Assembly (NCBI GenBank): GCA_003013855.2
Contig: ML058337.1
Location: 2,542,001-2,606,000 of the forward strand
DNA length: 64,000 bases
Source: Liriodendron chinense
Lineage: Eukaryota > Streptophyta > Magnoliopsida > Magnoliales > Magnoliaceae
Reading direction: 5' to 3'
A model generated the notes under the pieces. That model did not search any database. It saw only the letters and a list, made by a program, of their open reading frames with translations, and was not told the origin of the DNA. A program made the translations under genes and the position numbers. Of this stretch, positions 10,581 through 23,813 are shown piece by piece. Each line of letters opens with the position of its first letter. Position 1 is the first letter of the stretch.

Positions 10581-12776
10581 ATTTTTGGCGTTAACAATCA
10601 CGATACTGATCCAAGGCAATAGGAGATTGATTGGCTTGAAATTTAGTCTCATTGGCACATGTGTATGGCGACAAGAGTGCCAAAGCATTTTACAGTTCGA
10701 TCTCAACCAAACACCTATCACCTCAAGGATAGAGATAGATAGAGAAGTTGTGAGCGGTCATTTATGATAGAGAACAGAGGTAGTTCAATTGTCTATTCAA
10801 TCATCTGTAAATGAAATTAGGCGATTTGTGAAGGGGAGGGTTTTTCATTCAGATGAGTTCTTTTTACCTTTCAAGCGGATGGGCTTTTTCTTACTGTGAT
10901 AATAGGGATAATTCAATTTGTGCAATGTGAGAGTAGAAGGAACTCAATTATGTTAAATTGAAATAAAAATAAAAACTTACAATGATATCCCTTGGCAATC
11001 CAATGTCTGTGGCTTAGATGACAAGACCTTGAATCTAAATCTTCTTGGTCCAATAACTTGGGCATAGACATAGGGAAATACAGTACTGAAAAATAAAAGA
11101 AAATAGTATTTCTTACGATCCAACACTTGACGTAGATGAAAGGGAATTACACTACTCCTAATCTAAGTCGATCCAGTATGGTAAGGTAGACAGATAAAAT
11201 TACACTACTTTACTAAAGCCAGTCCAACATAGCAGTGTAAATGGATTGTCCAAGTCTAGGATAAACTATACTAAAACAATAAAAGATAAGAAGTGCTGTA
11301 CTATAGATTTGATGTGATATGTGTTGGGGTTGGCAAGGGCATGAAGCTCTTCGATTTTCCTCCTATTTATAAAAATTTTAGGTAGTTATAGGAGAGAGAT
11401 CTTCAAAGACACTCCTCGTGTCTGATGATGTGGAAATAACCTTCTACATTCGAAGAGAGTTGTCACCTATTAAACGATGCCACATTTGCTAGCTGTTTGT
11501 TGCGGGTTAGCCATTGGTTGCATGCACATTCTTCCCTCATTTTGTGGACAAGAATCTTTCTCGAGATGCACGTGTTGGTGATAGATACCCCTTTCTCCAT
11601 GCAAACATGAATAATATGCCACCAAACTCAACCAACTTGGTGTAGTTGTTACTTTGCTCTTAAAGGGTTTTCAAGCGTAAAGCTTCTACACGATGCCAAG
11701 GTGCATCGGCCAAATGTGTCACTTTCTGCGACCGTATTTCTATCGAAATCTAACTTTGGTCATGAGGCCACCCTGATTATTAGCTGGCTTCACCACGTGA
11801 GCGGGATAGGCAACACGTGTATCATCGTTGTAGCCAAATAGGCTTACCTATTTTGGGCTACTCATGACTTTGCATACTCTAATGTCCTTCGACCGTCAAG
11901 AAAAGATAAGAATTTTTTTAGTTTGTCTCTTGTTGAGATTTCATTACCATACACGTAGCATCATTTAAGTCGATGGATATGACATGATAAGATCAGGTAT
12001 AAGCGGAAACAAGGTTTAAAATAGGTATATGGGTTATCCTATCATTCTCCTATCATTCTCCATTGATATGGCCTATATATATCACCATTGTAGTACGTCG
12101 ATTTCAGGCCAAAAGGGGCTATACAGTCATACTATTCAAGGGCGATATTGATATGTTCAAGTTTTGGACGATACTTTAAACCTTACTTAAAGATGGTCGC
12201 GAATGGGCTTGGGGGTGTTGGGTCTTGGGTTCATTCACAGTCTGTGCACGCAACGCTGGGCATTGTAACCTGAATGTAGCCTGTAGGGGAGACTAATGCA
12301 CTGGTTGAGAAAACGGATGGGTGCAAAAACTATCTCAAAGAAACCGACTTTATTCGCGCCTCGCCAAGTAGTAGATTCAAACTCTACCTCTAGAATATGT
12401 GTAAGGTCCCAGTTTATGCTTCTTAATTCCTTTTCAAGTTAATTTTCAGTATCTGTTTCACACAAACTTGGGTTGCAACCGGGCTGCCACTGTCTGCTGT
12501 GACGGCCCTCTAGGTAAAAGCTGAACTGGACATACGTACCTTAGGTTAATTGGCTATAACATGTTCATTTTGGTGTCCAAATTACAAAATCTTATACTTT
12601 TGGGAAGGCTAACTCAATAAGCTTTCTTATAAGGCCAATCATGAAATTATGACACTAGGTCGAGTCCCCGGTGAATCTGCAATATTTCCCTCATCAGCTG
12701 CCCAAATCACATGATATTGCGCTTTTGGGAAAAAACTAACAAATAAGCTTTCAAATAAGGCCAGTTACACAAAATG
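10581..12776. other. Unassigned, repeat-like non-coding DNA
   Basis: No credible gene seen. There are short, loosely repeated 'acactacT' segments at 11090-11230 and TATA-like CTATTTATAAAAA near 11365. A segment at 12000-12200 recurs in diverged form at 16268-16408 and 17963-17990, where it is the target of a solo-LTR insertion. Confidence 0.4.
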
Positions 12777-13069
12777 GCCCGTTTGGATTGTAAGTTGCTT
12801 AAGAAGTTACTTGTGTAACAAGTAGCTTATCTTCGTTTCTACTTATTAAGAAAATAAGTATGTTTGGTAAATAACATATTCATTAGTTTTTCCTCTCTTT
12901 CATCTCTTTGGAAAAGTTAAAAAGCTAAAAAATTAGCTGAAGTGATTATGTACTTTCAAGTAAAAAAGTTACTTATTACTAATCATAAACCAAACTTACT
13001 TATCTGAAATAACTTATCTACTGCTGTAAGTAGAAAAAGTAACTGATTTGTTGGTATCCAAACAAGCCC
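12777..13069. mobile_element. MITE with TIRs and AAAATG flanks
   Basis: A 293-bp element with ends GCCCGTTTGGAT and ATCCAAACAAGCCC (inverted) and an AT-rich interior made of AAGTTACTT/AAGTAACTT-like inverted pieces. Both sides carry AAAATG (12771-12776 and 13070-13075). The GTTTGGAT-type terminus resembles hAT or PIF/Harbinger MITEs; superfamily unresolved. Confidence 0.6.
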
Positions 13070-13075
13070 AAAATG

Positions 13076-14569
13076 TCGGCATCATCTGATACCCAAAAAG
13101 GAATCATAATGCGAAGGATACATGTACATGTACGTGGGTCCCCACCTTTGATTGAATGGGTCAAGATTTCATGTCGATGGCTTAGATCATTGAACCATAG
13201 CTCGATAGAAGCTATTGCAAAACACATTTTTATATTTTTATTTGAATTGTAAGGCCGCGATCAATTAAAAGGTTGGGATTTTCCATCCAGATGGACCAAT
13301 CATATCAATAGTTTGGATAATTGAACCATGGCCCCCACAGACCTCCTTCTGGTGTTACTTGGCACATGCGGGCCAGACGAAAACAGTTCGTCAGGTGGGC
13401 CCCACTTTGTATGTGGATTGTCACAAAATCAGGCCGATTGTCGTCAGGTGGGGGCAGGTCATCATGTAGACCAAAATAACATAGTACTTGCTTGGAACCC
13501 GACAGGAAACAACCTTGACTAGCGCAGACCGTGACATGAGATGGTCTTCATTTTCAGGTGCCTCTACATCAGGTCGAAGGAAGTGAGGCCCACTTTTTAA
13601 TCACCGCCTGACGTGATCTTTATCAGATGACTACTTAAGTTTAGAATGGTGCTGTTTTATTAGGAAATGGGCACGTTATTCATCAAGAGTATCCCACATG
13701 CTCGTTCGTGGACATGCATCATAAGTGGGTCCTGCCGCTTTCTGATTGGAAGAGTCCATATAGCGGTCCCACCATAAGTGGACAATCCTACCAGTTGGAT
13801 GGGCAAGTGGGCCATGCCATGCCATCTTAAATTGATGGTTACCACTAATAGGCCGGTGGATTACGTTCAGTGAGGAATCCCCGTTAATTGAAAGGCTAGG
13901 ACCATCTGAAAATTGCATTATTTGCACCATGCCACAGGACGCCGATGACCAAGTCACGTCTGCGACACACATTCCTGAAACCAACCAGAGCGTCAAGAAT
14001 GCGCGGGGGATGCTGTCCCCCTGTTACCACAGGTGATGACCAGTCGCGGATGGTGCCTGACCTAATTGCTTTGTTTGGCTTTCTGCCATCGAGCCAATCA
14101 AGCAACTTTCCCTTCCTTTAGATTGTGGTTGGTCTGTCGTCCTCCTCATTATAGTCCTCTTAAAATCAATAACATTTCGTCCGAATACATCTTGTCTTTT
14201 CACCTTAGTGTGTGTGTGTGTGAATTCGAGTCGAAACAAATTAGTTTCCTTTTGGATGGCGTGGATAACTCTAGCAAACACCACTGGATCTCATGGCCAA
14301 CCATTTGTCTTCCCAAGCAAGGAGGAGGCGTCGGGCATCAGGTGTCTGGAGGATGTAAAGAAAGCTAGCATGATGAAACGTCACATGAAAAGTGCAGTCA
14401 GAGAACTTGGTCTGGGCGAACTATGTAAGAGATAAATATCTCACTAATTCCATTAAATTGTTTGCAATACCTAAACACGGCTGCTCAAAGACTGCCGAGG
14501 CGAAATGGAAGTTCCTGTGCTGGGATGCTAGGTGATGCCATTGAGATGTCTGCAAGAAATTCACCTTGT
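13076..14569. other. Unassigned non-coding DNA
   Basis: Contains degenerate copies of 'gtgggcccac'-type repeat text (for example 13330-13600 and 13740-13850) and a short GT run at 14206-14221. No gene with recognisable domains was found; a 59-codon ORF at 14256-14435 was considered and not called. Confidence 0.35.
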
Positions 14570-15930
14570 CTATTCATTTGGGGAGCTTATTTTAGGACAT
14601 GCGACAAAAACTGAGGTGGATCCAAACTCAACTTTGCCACATGAGAGATGAAACAATGGGTTTTTAATGACCACCACCGTTGCCACATTTGTATAGCCAC
14701 AAAAGTTTTGTATCAAGCTAAGTTTTTGATAATTTCACTACATCCCGTGGGAGTGGACTTATAAATGGTTTGGAAGGCATATAAATATCAAGGTGGAGCT
14801 AGGAAGGTTTCAACCGTAGGCATTTCTTTCCCTGAGTTTCCCCACCGTACATGGAACCCACTTGAGTTTTGGATCCATTTCATTTTTGTTGTTCACCCGT
14901 AAAATGGAATGCGCGCGGATTGGGTACTACCCTCAAGAGACCTAGCTAGAGACGGAGGCCGAAGGGTCCTGTCAAGGGCTCTCTGTGGCCCACCATGATG
15001 TATGTGTTTTATCTATGTCATCCATCCATTTTGAAAGATCATTTAAGAGCATGATCCCAAAAATGAGGCTGATGGAAGGCCCAATCGAAACCACACCACA
15101 AGAAGCAGTGGGGGATTGAAAGCTTACCATTGAAAATTTATCAGGGGCACAAAAGATTTGGATCAAGCTGATATTTATATTTTCACTTCATACATGTCTA
15201 TGTGACCTTAAGAGAAGGTTGGATGGCAAATAAACGTCACCATGAGCCCCAAAAAAAAATTCAACAGTAGGAATTCAATCCCCACTGTTTCCTTTAAGTG
15301 TGGTCCAGTTGAGCCTTCAATCTGCCTCTTTTTAGGCTCATGCCCTAAAATCATCTCGAAACGATATGGATAAATAAGCGGCCGACGGAGTGAATTTCTC
15401 AAAAACATCATGGTGGCCCACCAAAGCATCCAAGCCAAGGAACTTGAGCCAAAAGCTTTGGCAGGAAATGGGCGTCCCATGGGATGTGTATAACCAGGGA
15501 GTGGACTGCCTGTGAGCGTGTGGCCCATAGATATGTCCGTGACAAATCCACTCTGTCCATCTGTTTTAAAAGACCACAATAGACAGGATTTAAAAATTAA
15601 TGAGGCAGATCAATAACTCATTTAGGCCATACAACACGAGACGGGAGATTGAACGCTTAGCGGTGATAGAAGTTTTGCATCAAGATGAAATTTGTTTCGC
15701 TCAGTTTACCTGAGTGGTAATAATTCTATGAACGGTTTGGATGGCATATAAACATCATGGTTAGCTCCAGAAAGGCATCAATGGTGGATGTTGCTGTTCC
15801 CATTGTTTTGTTGGTGAAGCTCACTTGAGTTTTGGATCTGCCTGATTTTTGGAATCCAGTCTCTGTTGTGCTCTTTAAAAACTGATGGACAAAGTGTATT
15901 TTTCACGGACATTTTTGTGGACCCCACACA
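14570..15930. repeat. Cluster of the CATGATGTATG repeat family 'R3' (MULE-like), three partial copies
   Basis: Three diverged, adjacent copies lie at about 14570-14900, 14985-15425 and 15535-15925. Each has the order: 'catcca..ttt', 'tttaggacatg', a 'gaggtggatcca' block, 'accaccattg', 'caaaagtttt..atcaagct', 'ttggatggcatataaac', 'ccccactgtttcc'. The middle copy begins GGCCCACCATGATGTATG and ends with the inverted form CATCATGGTGGCCCACC, so it has terminal inverted repeats. A copy at 42450-46460 has a 9-bp duplication, which suggests MULE relatives. Confidence 0.55.
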
Positions 15931-16408
15931 AGCCCGGGCAGAGAGGGGTGACAGGCAATCCGCTCTCGTGTAACCGAAGGAAGATGATGGCTGAGGTGGA
16001 CCATTTGCGTCAAGACATCTGGACGCAACGGATGTAAGGTACTTTCATGCCATTGTTGCATACGTAGCATATAGTCCGTAGTGCAAATGTAACTCTATTT
16101 GAATGATCCGGACACTAAAGGACTGACAGTCAAAAAATGTAAGCATTCAAGGCCCATTTATTAGATGGTTGGCAGTCTCCCGCCAATGCAAGTACTTTGC
16201 ATGAGTTCCCGCTGTTTCATCATTCATGGGTGCCAGAGGAGGTACACGATCTAATGCAATCGGAGAGAAGGTTTTAAATAGGTGTATTGGTTAGGGGATC
16301 ATTCGCCCCCAGATGCGGCGGGTATCACCCCTTATTGGGCTGTTTCGGAGTATACGTTGGTACCTTTTATGAGTGATATCAATATGTACTCTTTTTGGAT
16401 AATACCTT

Positions 16409-17957
16409 TGTCGAGTTATTGCCTTAGAAAACTATTTGTGCCCTTATCCATTATCTACTAACTACGTTAATTTGATTGGGTAGATCTGAGTTGTTGATTG
16501 TGGTGACCATGGGTTTTAGATTGGACATTTGATATACCTTAGACTTAATATTGCTCTCATTCATTGAGTTTTTTGAGGAGTGATTCTTTTGATAGCCCTT
16601 AGGAACTTGAGATTGGACATGAAGGTCATTGACCTAGGAGAGTCGTGGTCCATGGATCATGTTAGATCATGACCATCATAGGTGCATATTGGGACACACT
16701 TGTGGACATCAATTTATGATATGTACGATCATCTTGTGTGAGGGGACTCACTTGGGTTAGAATGGACAGTCTCCACCATTGGGAGCCGACTTGGTGTCAG
16801 TTTATGCATTGCCCTTACCTTGCACAAAAGTTTGAGTGTGTTATAAACAAAAGATTCAGATTTGGACCTATTGTCACTCACATTGGTGGATTAAGATCAA
16901 GTCAATAGTCTGGGGGCCCATTGGCTTGGATTGTAATCGTGAGATCAAGACTTGATGATGCATGAAATATGGTTTAATCTTTAGACCTGGGGACGTGTAA
17001 GATTCACGATCTTGACTGGTCGGCTTTAGCTCTTACTAAGAGGTCTACATAGGTGCCAGTAAAGTGGACATAGCTGGGTATTTTCATCAAGAGTCGTTAA
17101 TTCTTATGCAGGCCAACAAGCAATCCACTGGTTTGCCTAAGAACATGTTTATGGCTTTGATCTAGATAAATCAGAGACTCATCAAGTGGTTTTTCTACTA
17201 GGCCCAATACCTGAATGCTTTAATCGAATTTTCAAAGGTTTTTAACCATTGAAGTTTTATTTTAATCGTTAAAATTGTTTTGATTGCACTTGATAATAAC
17301 ATGATAGCCCGGATCTGATGGTCCACTTTTGATTGGCATGGGATATGACCATTGGTAGATACGCCACTACAGTAGAGGGATTGAAACATGAGTATATGCA
17401 TAGATAAGGCGGATCGATGGGCTTTCTTCATAGTAAGTTACACCGAAGTCCGTAAGGTGGTGGAGCATCATATTGGGTGCACCCTTAAAACCCTAACCGC
17501 CTCCTTATTTATATGATCATATATCAGAGGAGAGAAAGAGTTAGCCCTAGACGCCCCTACGCCTTGGGATGTATGTGTGTGAGGAAAAAAACAAAGTATA
17601 TGAGAGAGTGGAGATCCACTCCATTCTCTTCGATTGTCCTCACGCGTGGTCCACTTATGTGGATGGTATACGTCTTCCTCGGCACCTACCAGAAGATTAG
17701 ACGTTGAGCTATCTCAATTCTCTGATACTATGATAGATTAGGGATAAACTCCTTGATTTAGAAGATTAATATTGATGGATTGGTATCACAGACATCTCTT
17801 TTATGTACATTGTGTGCAGGTATGATCCTGACCGTTTATACATGTTGTCATATTGTAAAAATTTGATGTTATTGTAAACGGAGATTCTTGGAATGGGTCT
17901 CATGATCAAATTGTATTGTAGCATATTTCGCTGCATTTGTACGATAAGGATCCAACA
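16409..17957 (+). mobile_element. Solo LTR with TSD ACCTT
   Basis: A 1549-bp segment starting TGTCGAGTTATTGCC and ending GGATCCAACA, flanked by ACCTT at 16404-16408 and 17958-17962. The flanks rejoin into a sequence resembling 12120-12200, which confirms a precise insertion. TTATTTATATGATC near 17500 may be the TATA region. No internal coding domain is present; lineage unknown (Copia-like guess). Orientation is assumed from the TATA-like site. Confidence 0.7.
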
Positions 17958-17962
17958 ACCTT

Positions 17963-18260
17963 AAACCTTACTTGCAGATGGTCACCAAAAGTTTGACAAA
18001 CATATTCCTTATTATATTTAAAATCTAACTAATCACTCTAAGAAAAAAAATTTAGTGGTAATGTTCTCACAAGCTGAATTTGTGGGAAAGTTAAGGAACC
18101 AATTGAGTTAGAATCGGGGAACACCTTAACTCTTGCCCATTTCTCACCGCAATCAAGTTCCTTTGCTACTTGTTACTTACAATGAATACTTTGACATCGT
18201 GGAATGTGAAAACCTAAGTTAAGCCCAACGTTTTAAAACTTATTCAACTCTCCTTATTAT
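17963..18260. other. Short unassigned spacer
   Basis: AT-rich sequence between the solo LTR and the Copia 5' LTR. No gene or repeat boundary seen apart from continuation of the 12000-12200-like segment at its start. Confidence 0.3.
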
Positions 18261-18626
18261 TGTTGAGGTGGTGGTTAGAGAGACGTGTACTACAGTGAGA
18301 CGTCTCCCTCTCTCTTTAAAACTATTGTATGTATATACACAAGTATGTATGATGTAAGAACGTAGGTTAAAGCCCATGTCTATTAGGTTCGGATTCAAGC
18401 TCTCTTTACATGAGGTGTTGTCTATATAAGGGGACCATAGTTAAAGAGAGGTATTCCATTCCACTAATTCATTTTCCGAGATATTCATTAATCTAGAAAT
18501 TTCTTATATTGGTGGGAGTGATAAGCTTTGTATTTATGCTTCTCTTGTTTTTGGTGAAGTAGAAAGTTTTGTGTTATTGCCCAGTGGAGTAGGCATATTG
18601 TTGAACCACATGAATCATTGTGCCTC

Positions 18627-18711
<85 letters not shown>

Positions 18712-18795
18712 CGCGCACTTTGGCCTTTTATTTGACCATTTTCTTGTGTTTTAACCTCACCTACATTAATCACATGCGGGTGTTTTTTCTCAACA
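18261..18795 (+). mobile_element. Copia 5' LTR
   Basis: Begins TGTTGAGGTGGTGGTTAGAG and ends TCTCAACA, matching the 3' LTR that begins at 29200 (TGTTAAGGTGGTGGTTAGAG). TATATAAGG at 18424 fits a TATA box. It contains a (TC)n tract at 18628-18678 running into (GT)n and GCGC at 18679-18718. It is followed at 18796 by ATTGCTATCAGAGCT, a slightly changed initiator-Met-tRNA primer-binding site. Confidence 0.8.
18628..18718. repeat. (TC)n-(GT)n-GC microsatellite
   Basis: About 25 TC units, then about 13 GT units, then alternating GCGCGCACGCGC. It lies inside the Copia 5' LTR and is absent from the 3' LTR at 29200-29532. Confidence 0.95.
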
Positions 18796-18934
18796 ATTGC
18801 TATCAGAGCTAAAGGTTGAGAAACCTTTTAGCGCAAGATCGGTGCTGACATTTTTGTTGCAATTTTATTTCATATGGCTGGGTCGAGTTCTACTAGATTC
18901 GAGGTGTTGAAGTTGAAGAAGGATGTTCTTTAAC

Positions 18935-19368
18935 TAGAGCTGGACAACAAGCCGAGTTGAATCAAGCTGGGCCTGGCTTGTGTGCAGCTTCGTCCCAGGA
19001 AACCCCGGCTTGTGTGTGGCTTGCTCTTAGAATCAAGCCAGACTTTTATGATTGACTTGACTTTATCGAGCTATCAAGCCGAGTTCAAGCTGCATTCGAG
19101 CTCGAGCTTTTCGAGCTTAAGTCGAGTTAAGAGTCAAGCTTGGTAATAACCGAGTCGGCACTAATTAACTTTATTCATGCTCTCACTGACAGGGAGTTGA
19201 ACAAATGTAGGTGGTGCTGATGAGAAGGAGGAGGTGATGAGTTTGAGATGAGGCCGCCGCTATGGCAAGAAGAAATAAAAAAGGCAGAGATCGATTTAGA
19301 GCAACAATCGTATTCTTCATCGCTGTCGTTGGATGATTACATGCTCCCAACGTTGCCAGAATCCATGG

Positions 19369-19412
<44 letters not shown>

Positions 19413-19834
19413 TGGTCCTGGAGTTGCCGAATGGAGTATGGATTGGAAGTGTGGTGGCCGGTAGGGTGTGGGTGTGTGAAGTGCAAGTGAGAGGTAAAAG
19501 TTAAAACAAAAAAGGAGGAAATGAAAGTGAAATAATGTTAGGGTTGTTTCTTAACATTTTATATTATAAATATATAATATATATTATATACTTAATATAA
19601 TATATTTATTATTATCAAGCCAAGTCGAATCAAGCCGAGTCGAACACAAGCCAAGTCAAGCTTCGAGTCAAGTTAAGTCGAGCTGGGCTGGGCTTGTGTG
19701 CGGCTTGAAACTCCAATCAAGATGGAATTTTAGCTTGGATTGACTTGAAAAGAGGCTTCAAGTCAATCCGAATCAAACCCAAACAAGTCGAGTCAAGCCG
19801 AGCCATCAAGCTGCCTTGGCTTGTGTCCAGCTTA
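18935..19834. mobile_element. Non-autonomous hAT-like element 1
   Basis: A 900-bp element with ends TAGAGCTGGAC...AAGCCGAG and, inverted, TAAGCTGGACACAAGCC. Flanks TCTTTAAC (18927-18934) and TCTTCGAC (19835-19842) match at 6 of 8 positions, fitting a decayed 8-bp hAT duplication. The interior is made of AAGCCGAGT/CAAGTCGAG repeats, a (GA)n tract at 19373-19410 and an AT-rich core at 19555-19612. No transposase seen. It sits in the Copia gag leader. Confidence 0.6.
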
Positions 19835-19842
19835 TCTTCGAC

Positions 19843-21849
19843 TAAAATTGACCGCGGTGTTGGTGAAGAAATGATGTGTAACTGCGATTCAAGGAAAAGA
19901 AATGAAGAATATAGAGATGAAAGATGGGGTAGTTGAAGAGAAAAATTAGGTACTTATAGTGGATCTTCTTCTTACACTAGATGATTTGGTTTTGCTCAAC
20001 GTGTCCTATCAAACCACTGTTTACACAACAAAATTATCTTTAATAGATAGGAAAAACAAGAGTAACATTCTAACATTCGACAAAACAAAGAAAGAAACAT
20101 TCATCATTTAGTTTATTCCATTCATTGAGTTCTTCACACATTCCATTCATACATCATCCCTTGATTCTATAATAGAGTACTTAGGTATAAATACAACGCA
20201 TTTCATAAAGAAATTTCAGCAGAGTTTCACCCTACTCTTCTTTCATTCTGCCCAAAGGATAGAGAAGTGGCTTTTGAGCCAAGATTGTTCCCTTTCTTGT
20301 ATATTCCAGCCTTGATCTTACTTGATTCTTCAATGACATTCACTTTTGAAAGGGGAACAGGAGTAAAATCACTAAGATATATACACTCCCGACATCTTTA
20401 ACAAAAGGAGACTGTGTGCTGATTTCTGCCCTTCTAGGACCTTCCACACGACTCGTGTAAATCACATTTGCTTTATACTGTTTAAGGTGGTGTATGCATG
20501 ATACAATCAATGTTATCAAATCATACACTCATTACCATGGATACACATTAAAAAGATGATATGATCATGTTATTATGTCTGTAGAGTCTAAATAAAACCC
20601 TGAATTCCCAATCTACTTAAAGATAAATATAACTATCATAAATATTTTTCCAGTCTTCAATGTTTTAGCCTAATTTTGATATATTAGAATTTATGAACGG
20701 TTTAAATCTAAAGAAAACCCCTCCATTTAAAAGACAATTTTTTCATAGGATGTAAAAAATTCATGATTTACACTTGGAATGGAAAATTAAAATCTTTATT
20801 ATTGAGAATATAATTTTTTAGTATTTTTATTGAATCCAAATGGGGGTACTTCCTTATTTACATAAATAACTTAAAGTAAATGACATATCTAAATGTTTTT
20901 TTTATGTAAATAAGGTGTACAGTGTAGGTGTACAGTGCAGGCAAACATGCAATTCAGGCAAAAATGCATCATGCAATGCAACATAGAATTCAACTCTCTG
21001 GGAGCTTCCACGCAGCTCGTGTTGAAGGTCTAGCTTGCAGACTTCTTCGAAACGCTATCTTCGATCTTCAATTCTCCATTTCGACAAAGTTTCCTTGCCA
21101 TTCTTCTTCGATTTTCTGGGTTTGCACCTTGTGCGTTCAACCTGGGAAGGAGGAGATATATAAGGCCTCTCTCATACCTTCGAAGCCTTCAGAAGGGAGC
21201 TCTGGAACCCTGTCAATGTGCAAATGAGGACCCTAAGAGGGGTATTTATAGGCCTCGGGGGTGAATCTCGTGGGACGGGTCCTCTTCATGTGACAAACCT
21301 TCCACCCAGGTCGCGTGGAAGGTCAAATCTGCACCTTTTTCTTCATATTTTCTACAATTTCCTTCATTCTTCTTCTTTTCCATTGAGCTTTGTTTCTTCA
21401 TTTCTCCTTCATTTCTTTCAAGTTTCTTCTGAACCTTGTTTTCTTCATTTTCCTTTGCATTTTTCTATGCCTTAACAACCATTAAAAAAGGTTTGTAGGA
21501 AAAATCACAAAACCTATATGAAGAAAAGTTGATGTCAAACAAAATACTTCCCGACAACAACTATACAACTTGAAGATGAAGAAGGGTCATCTTTGTAAGA
21601 ACACTTTAATGGTTTAATACTATGATTAGTAGATTGGCAATGGTCAACGTGAAGATTGATGATGAAAAAATATTGTACTTCTGCTTTGGTTGATCTTGTT
21701 AGTGCGCTTTTCTGTGGCATACTAGTGCACCTTATTTGTCAATCACTTAGGTTAGTGAGTCTAGTGTTGGTTGAGCTTAATGAAGACGAAGACCGAATAC
21801 TCAAAACGAACTTGTTGCATCAAGAAAGAGGAAACAAGTAAAAGAAATG
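19843..21849. other. Unassigned insert within the Copia gag region
   Basis: No Copia gag similarity is evident here. AT-rich sequence at 19950-20920 is followed by a stretch with TATATAAGG (about 21156) and GTATTTATAGG (about 21242), and TTCCAC-type motifs repeated on both strands (20445, 21007, 21299). It may be an LTR of unknown family in minus orientation, but ends were not found. Confidence 0.25.
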
Positions 21850-23505
21850 CCTTGGTGAGCCTTAACCTTGAACCTATCCAAAACCAAAACCTCTAGATGA
21901 TCGTAACCATTAGGCATACCCTTAGTCATCTTAGATTGGCCTTAGGTGTCCCAAAAGATTACCAAAACAACGGCCTAAGAGGTTGCATATGCTACTGAAA
22001 AACAAAGAGACATTACAGTAAAAAAAGCATGCCAAATCGATCATCCAACCAGTTGTCAGTAGAGGAGTCAAGACAGCAAACTTATTTAACTTCCTGGTCA
22101 TTGGACCAACCAGTCGAACTGACCCAATTCAGGACAGCAACATTTTTTAGAAAAAATTGTCTGTCTGGCCATTGGCCGACCGGTCGGAGACCCTGTCTAA
22201 CCGATCACGACCGGTCGGCACTAGCCGTTATGTGACCGTTTTATGTTCGTTTAGACTTTCTTTATAATAAAAAAAAAGTCTTAGGTCGTTTTGAGGCATA
22301 AGAAGAGGGATTTTGAGAGAATTGAAGCCACCATTGTTGGAGATCATTAGAAGCTCAATCTTTAACCATTCCAAGGTATCTTCCTTGTGATTTCACACAA
22401 GAATGGAGCATTCTAAGCTCATATAGAAGATGACCTTCATCCCCTCTTGATCTATAGAGTTTGGATCTTTCTTGATAACCAAAACTATATTCAAAGATCT
22501 AAGATAAGATCGTTGTAGGTGAGCAACTTTAGGCAACTCATTCCTGTTAGTTGTAGAGTTCTCAAACCTACCCTCCTATCACCTTAGGCATTTCAAAGGC
22601 ATCATATGCAAAGTGGTTGATCAAGTGTAGCTAAGGCATTAGAGACGCAGCGACAACACGATCGGGGGAACAAGGGAAGCTGATTGAAGCACGGGAGAGC
22701 GGAGATCAAGCAACCCAAAGCGGTGCTGAACAAGGAGCTCATCCGACAAGTAAGGTTGTCATTTATTGAGAGTCCATCCACTCAATTCCCTGTGGAAGTT
22801 GAGTGTAGAGTTTGTTTGTCAAACTTGATCTAGGGTCGTTTTTTGATCCTTGGAATGTTTTTCGGGCTTAAAACATCGAGGGACGTTTGACGTTCTTTGG
22901 CACGTTTGCCGGGCCTAAATTAGTCTCCAAGGGGGAGCCTCTGACATGGGAGTGAACGTGCGTCAGGTTGAGAGTTAGCTATGTCCAAAACTCCATTTGG
23001 GTTGAGAGTTAGCCCTTTGTCCAAAACTCCGGTTATAGTTGAGAGGTGAATTGGTAAAACCTCCATGTAAAGGTTGAGAGATGAACCTCATTTAAAACCT
23101 CCGATAGTGAATGTCGGTGTGCTTAAAGAAGTTGAGTACTTGAACCGGGAGTGGAGTAGACCCAAAGTCGAACAACTATACATGCTTGTGCTTGTGATTG
23201 ATTTGAGCACATTGTTATCTTAGCATTGTATGTTTAATAGTTTAATTATGAATGCTTGATAGGAATGTATGCTAAGCACTAGATAGACACATCCACACAC
23301 AAGATGTATTTTCACTAGTAGTGTAGACTTGAGCTCATTGATTCATTCTCATAAGTCTACATAGGTTGCATAGATTAAAAGCTTGATTTGTTTAATCATT
23401 TGAATATCTATGTATGCTTAGATTAAGTTGCTTACTACTTAAACAATATGCTAGTCTTGTGATTGGACCCACTTAGGCTTGGAAGCCGAAGTGTTCTTGC
23501 TTACT
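21850..23505 (+). mobile_element. LTR-like sequence of unresolved family (SIRE-like texture)
   Basis: CG-rich motifs around GACCGGTCGG at 22175-22222 lie just upstream of TTTATAATA (about 22260). A U5-like region follows with repeated 'aggttgagag..' segments (22965-23100) and a terminal 'ttagtttaatttatta' before the Copia gag zinc knuckle resumes at about 23540. The layout (CG array, TATA, long U5) is that of an LTR. Exact ends and TSD were not identified. Confidence 0.35.
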
Positions 23506-23607
23506 TAGTTTAATTTATTAAATTGTGTAAGTAAACGAAAAAAAAAATCAAAAGAATTTTCCAAGTCATGAAATAAGTGTTGAAATTGTGGAAAGATGGG
23601 CCACTTG

Positions 23608-23771
23608 TAGGGCTGTTCAAAAAACCGACCGAAGCAGACCGAACCGATCGATTTCGGTCGGTTTTCCAATCTATTTCGGGTCGGGTTGGTTTTTTAATAT
23701 AAAAAACCGAGAGTGTCGGTTCGGTTGTCGGTTTGTAAAAATTAGAAACCGTTTTCAACCGAACCGAACCG

Positions 23772-23813
<42 letters not shown>

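Noticed and set aside
14256..14435. 59-codon ORF starting MAWITLANTTGSHGQ
   Set aside because: No recognised domain, no second copy and no splice context were seen; an ORF of this length is common by chance in repeat-derived DNA.
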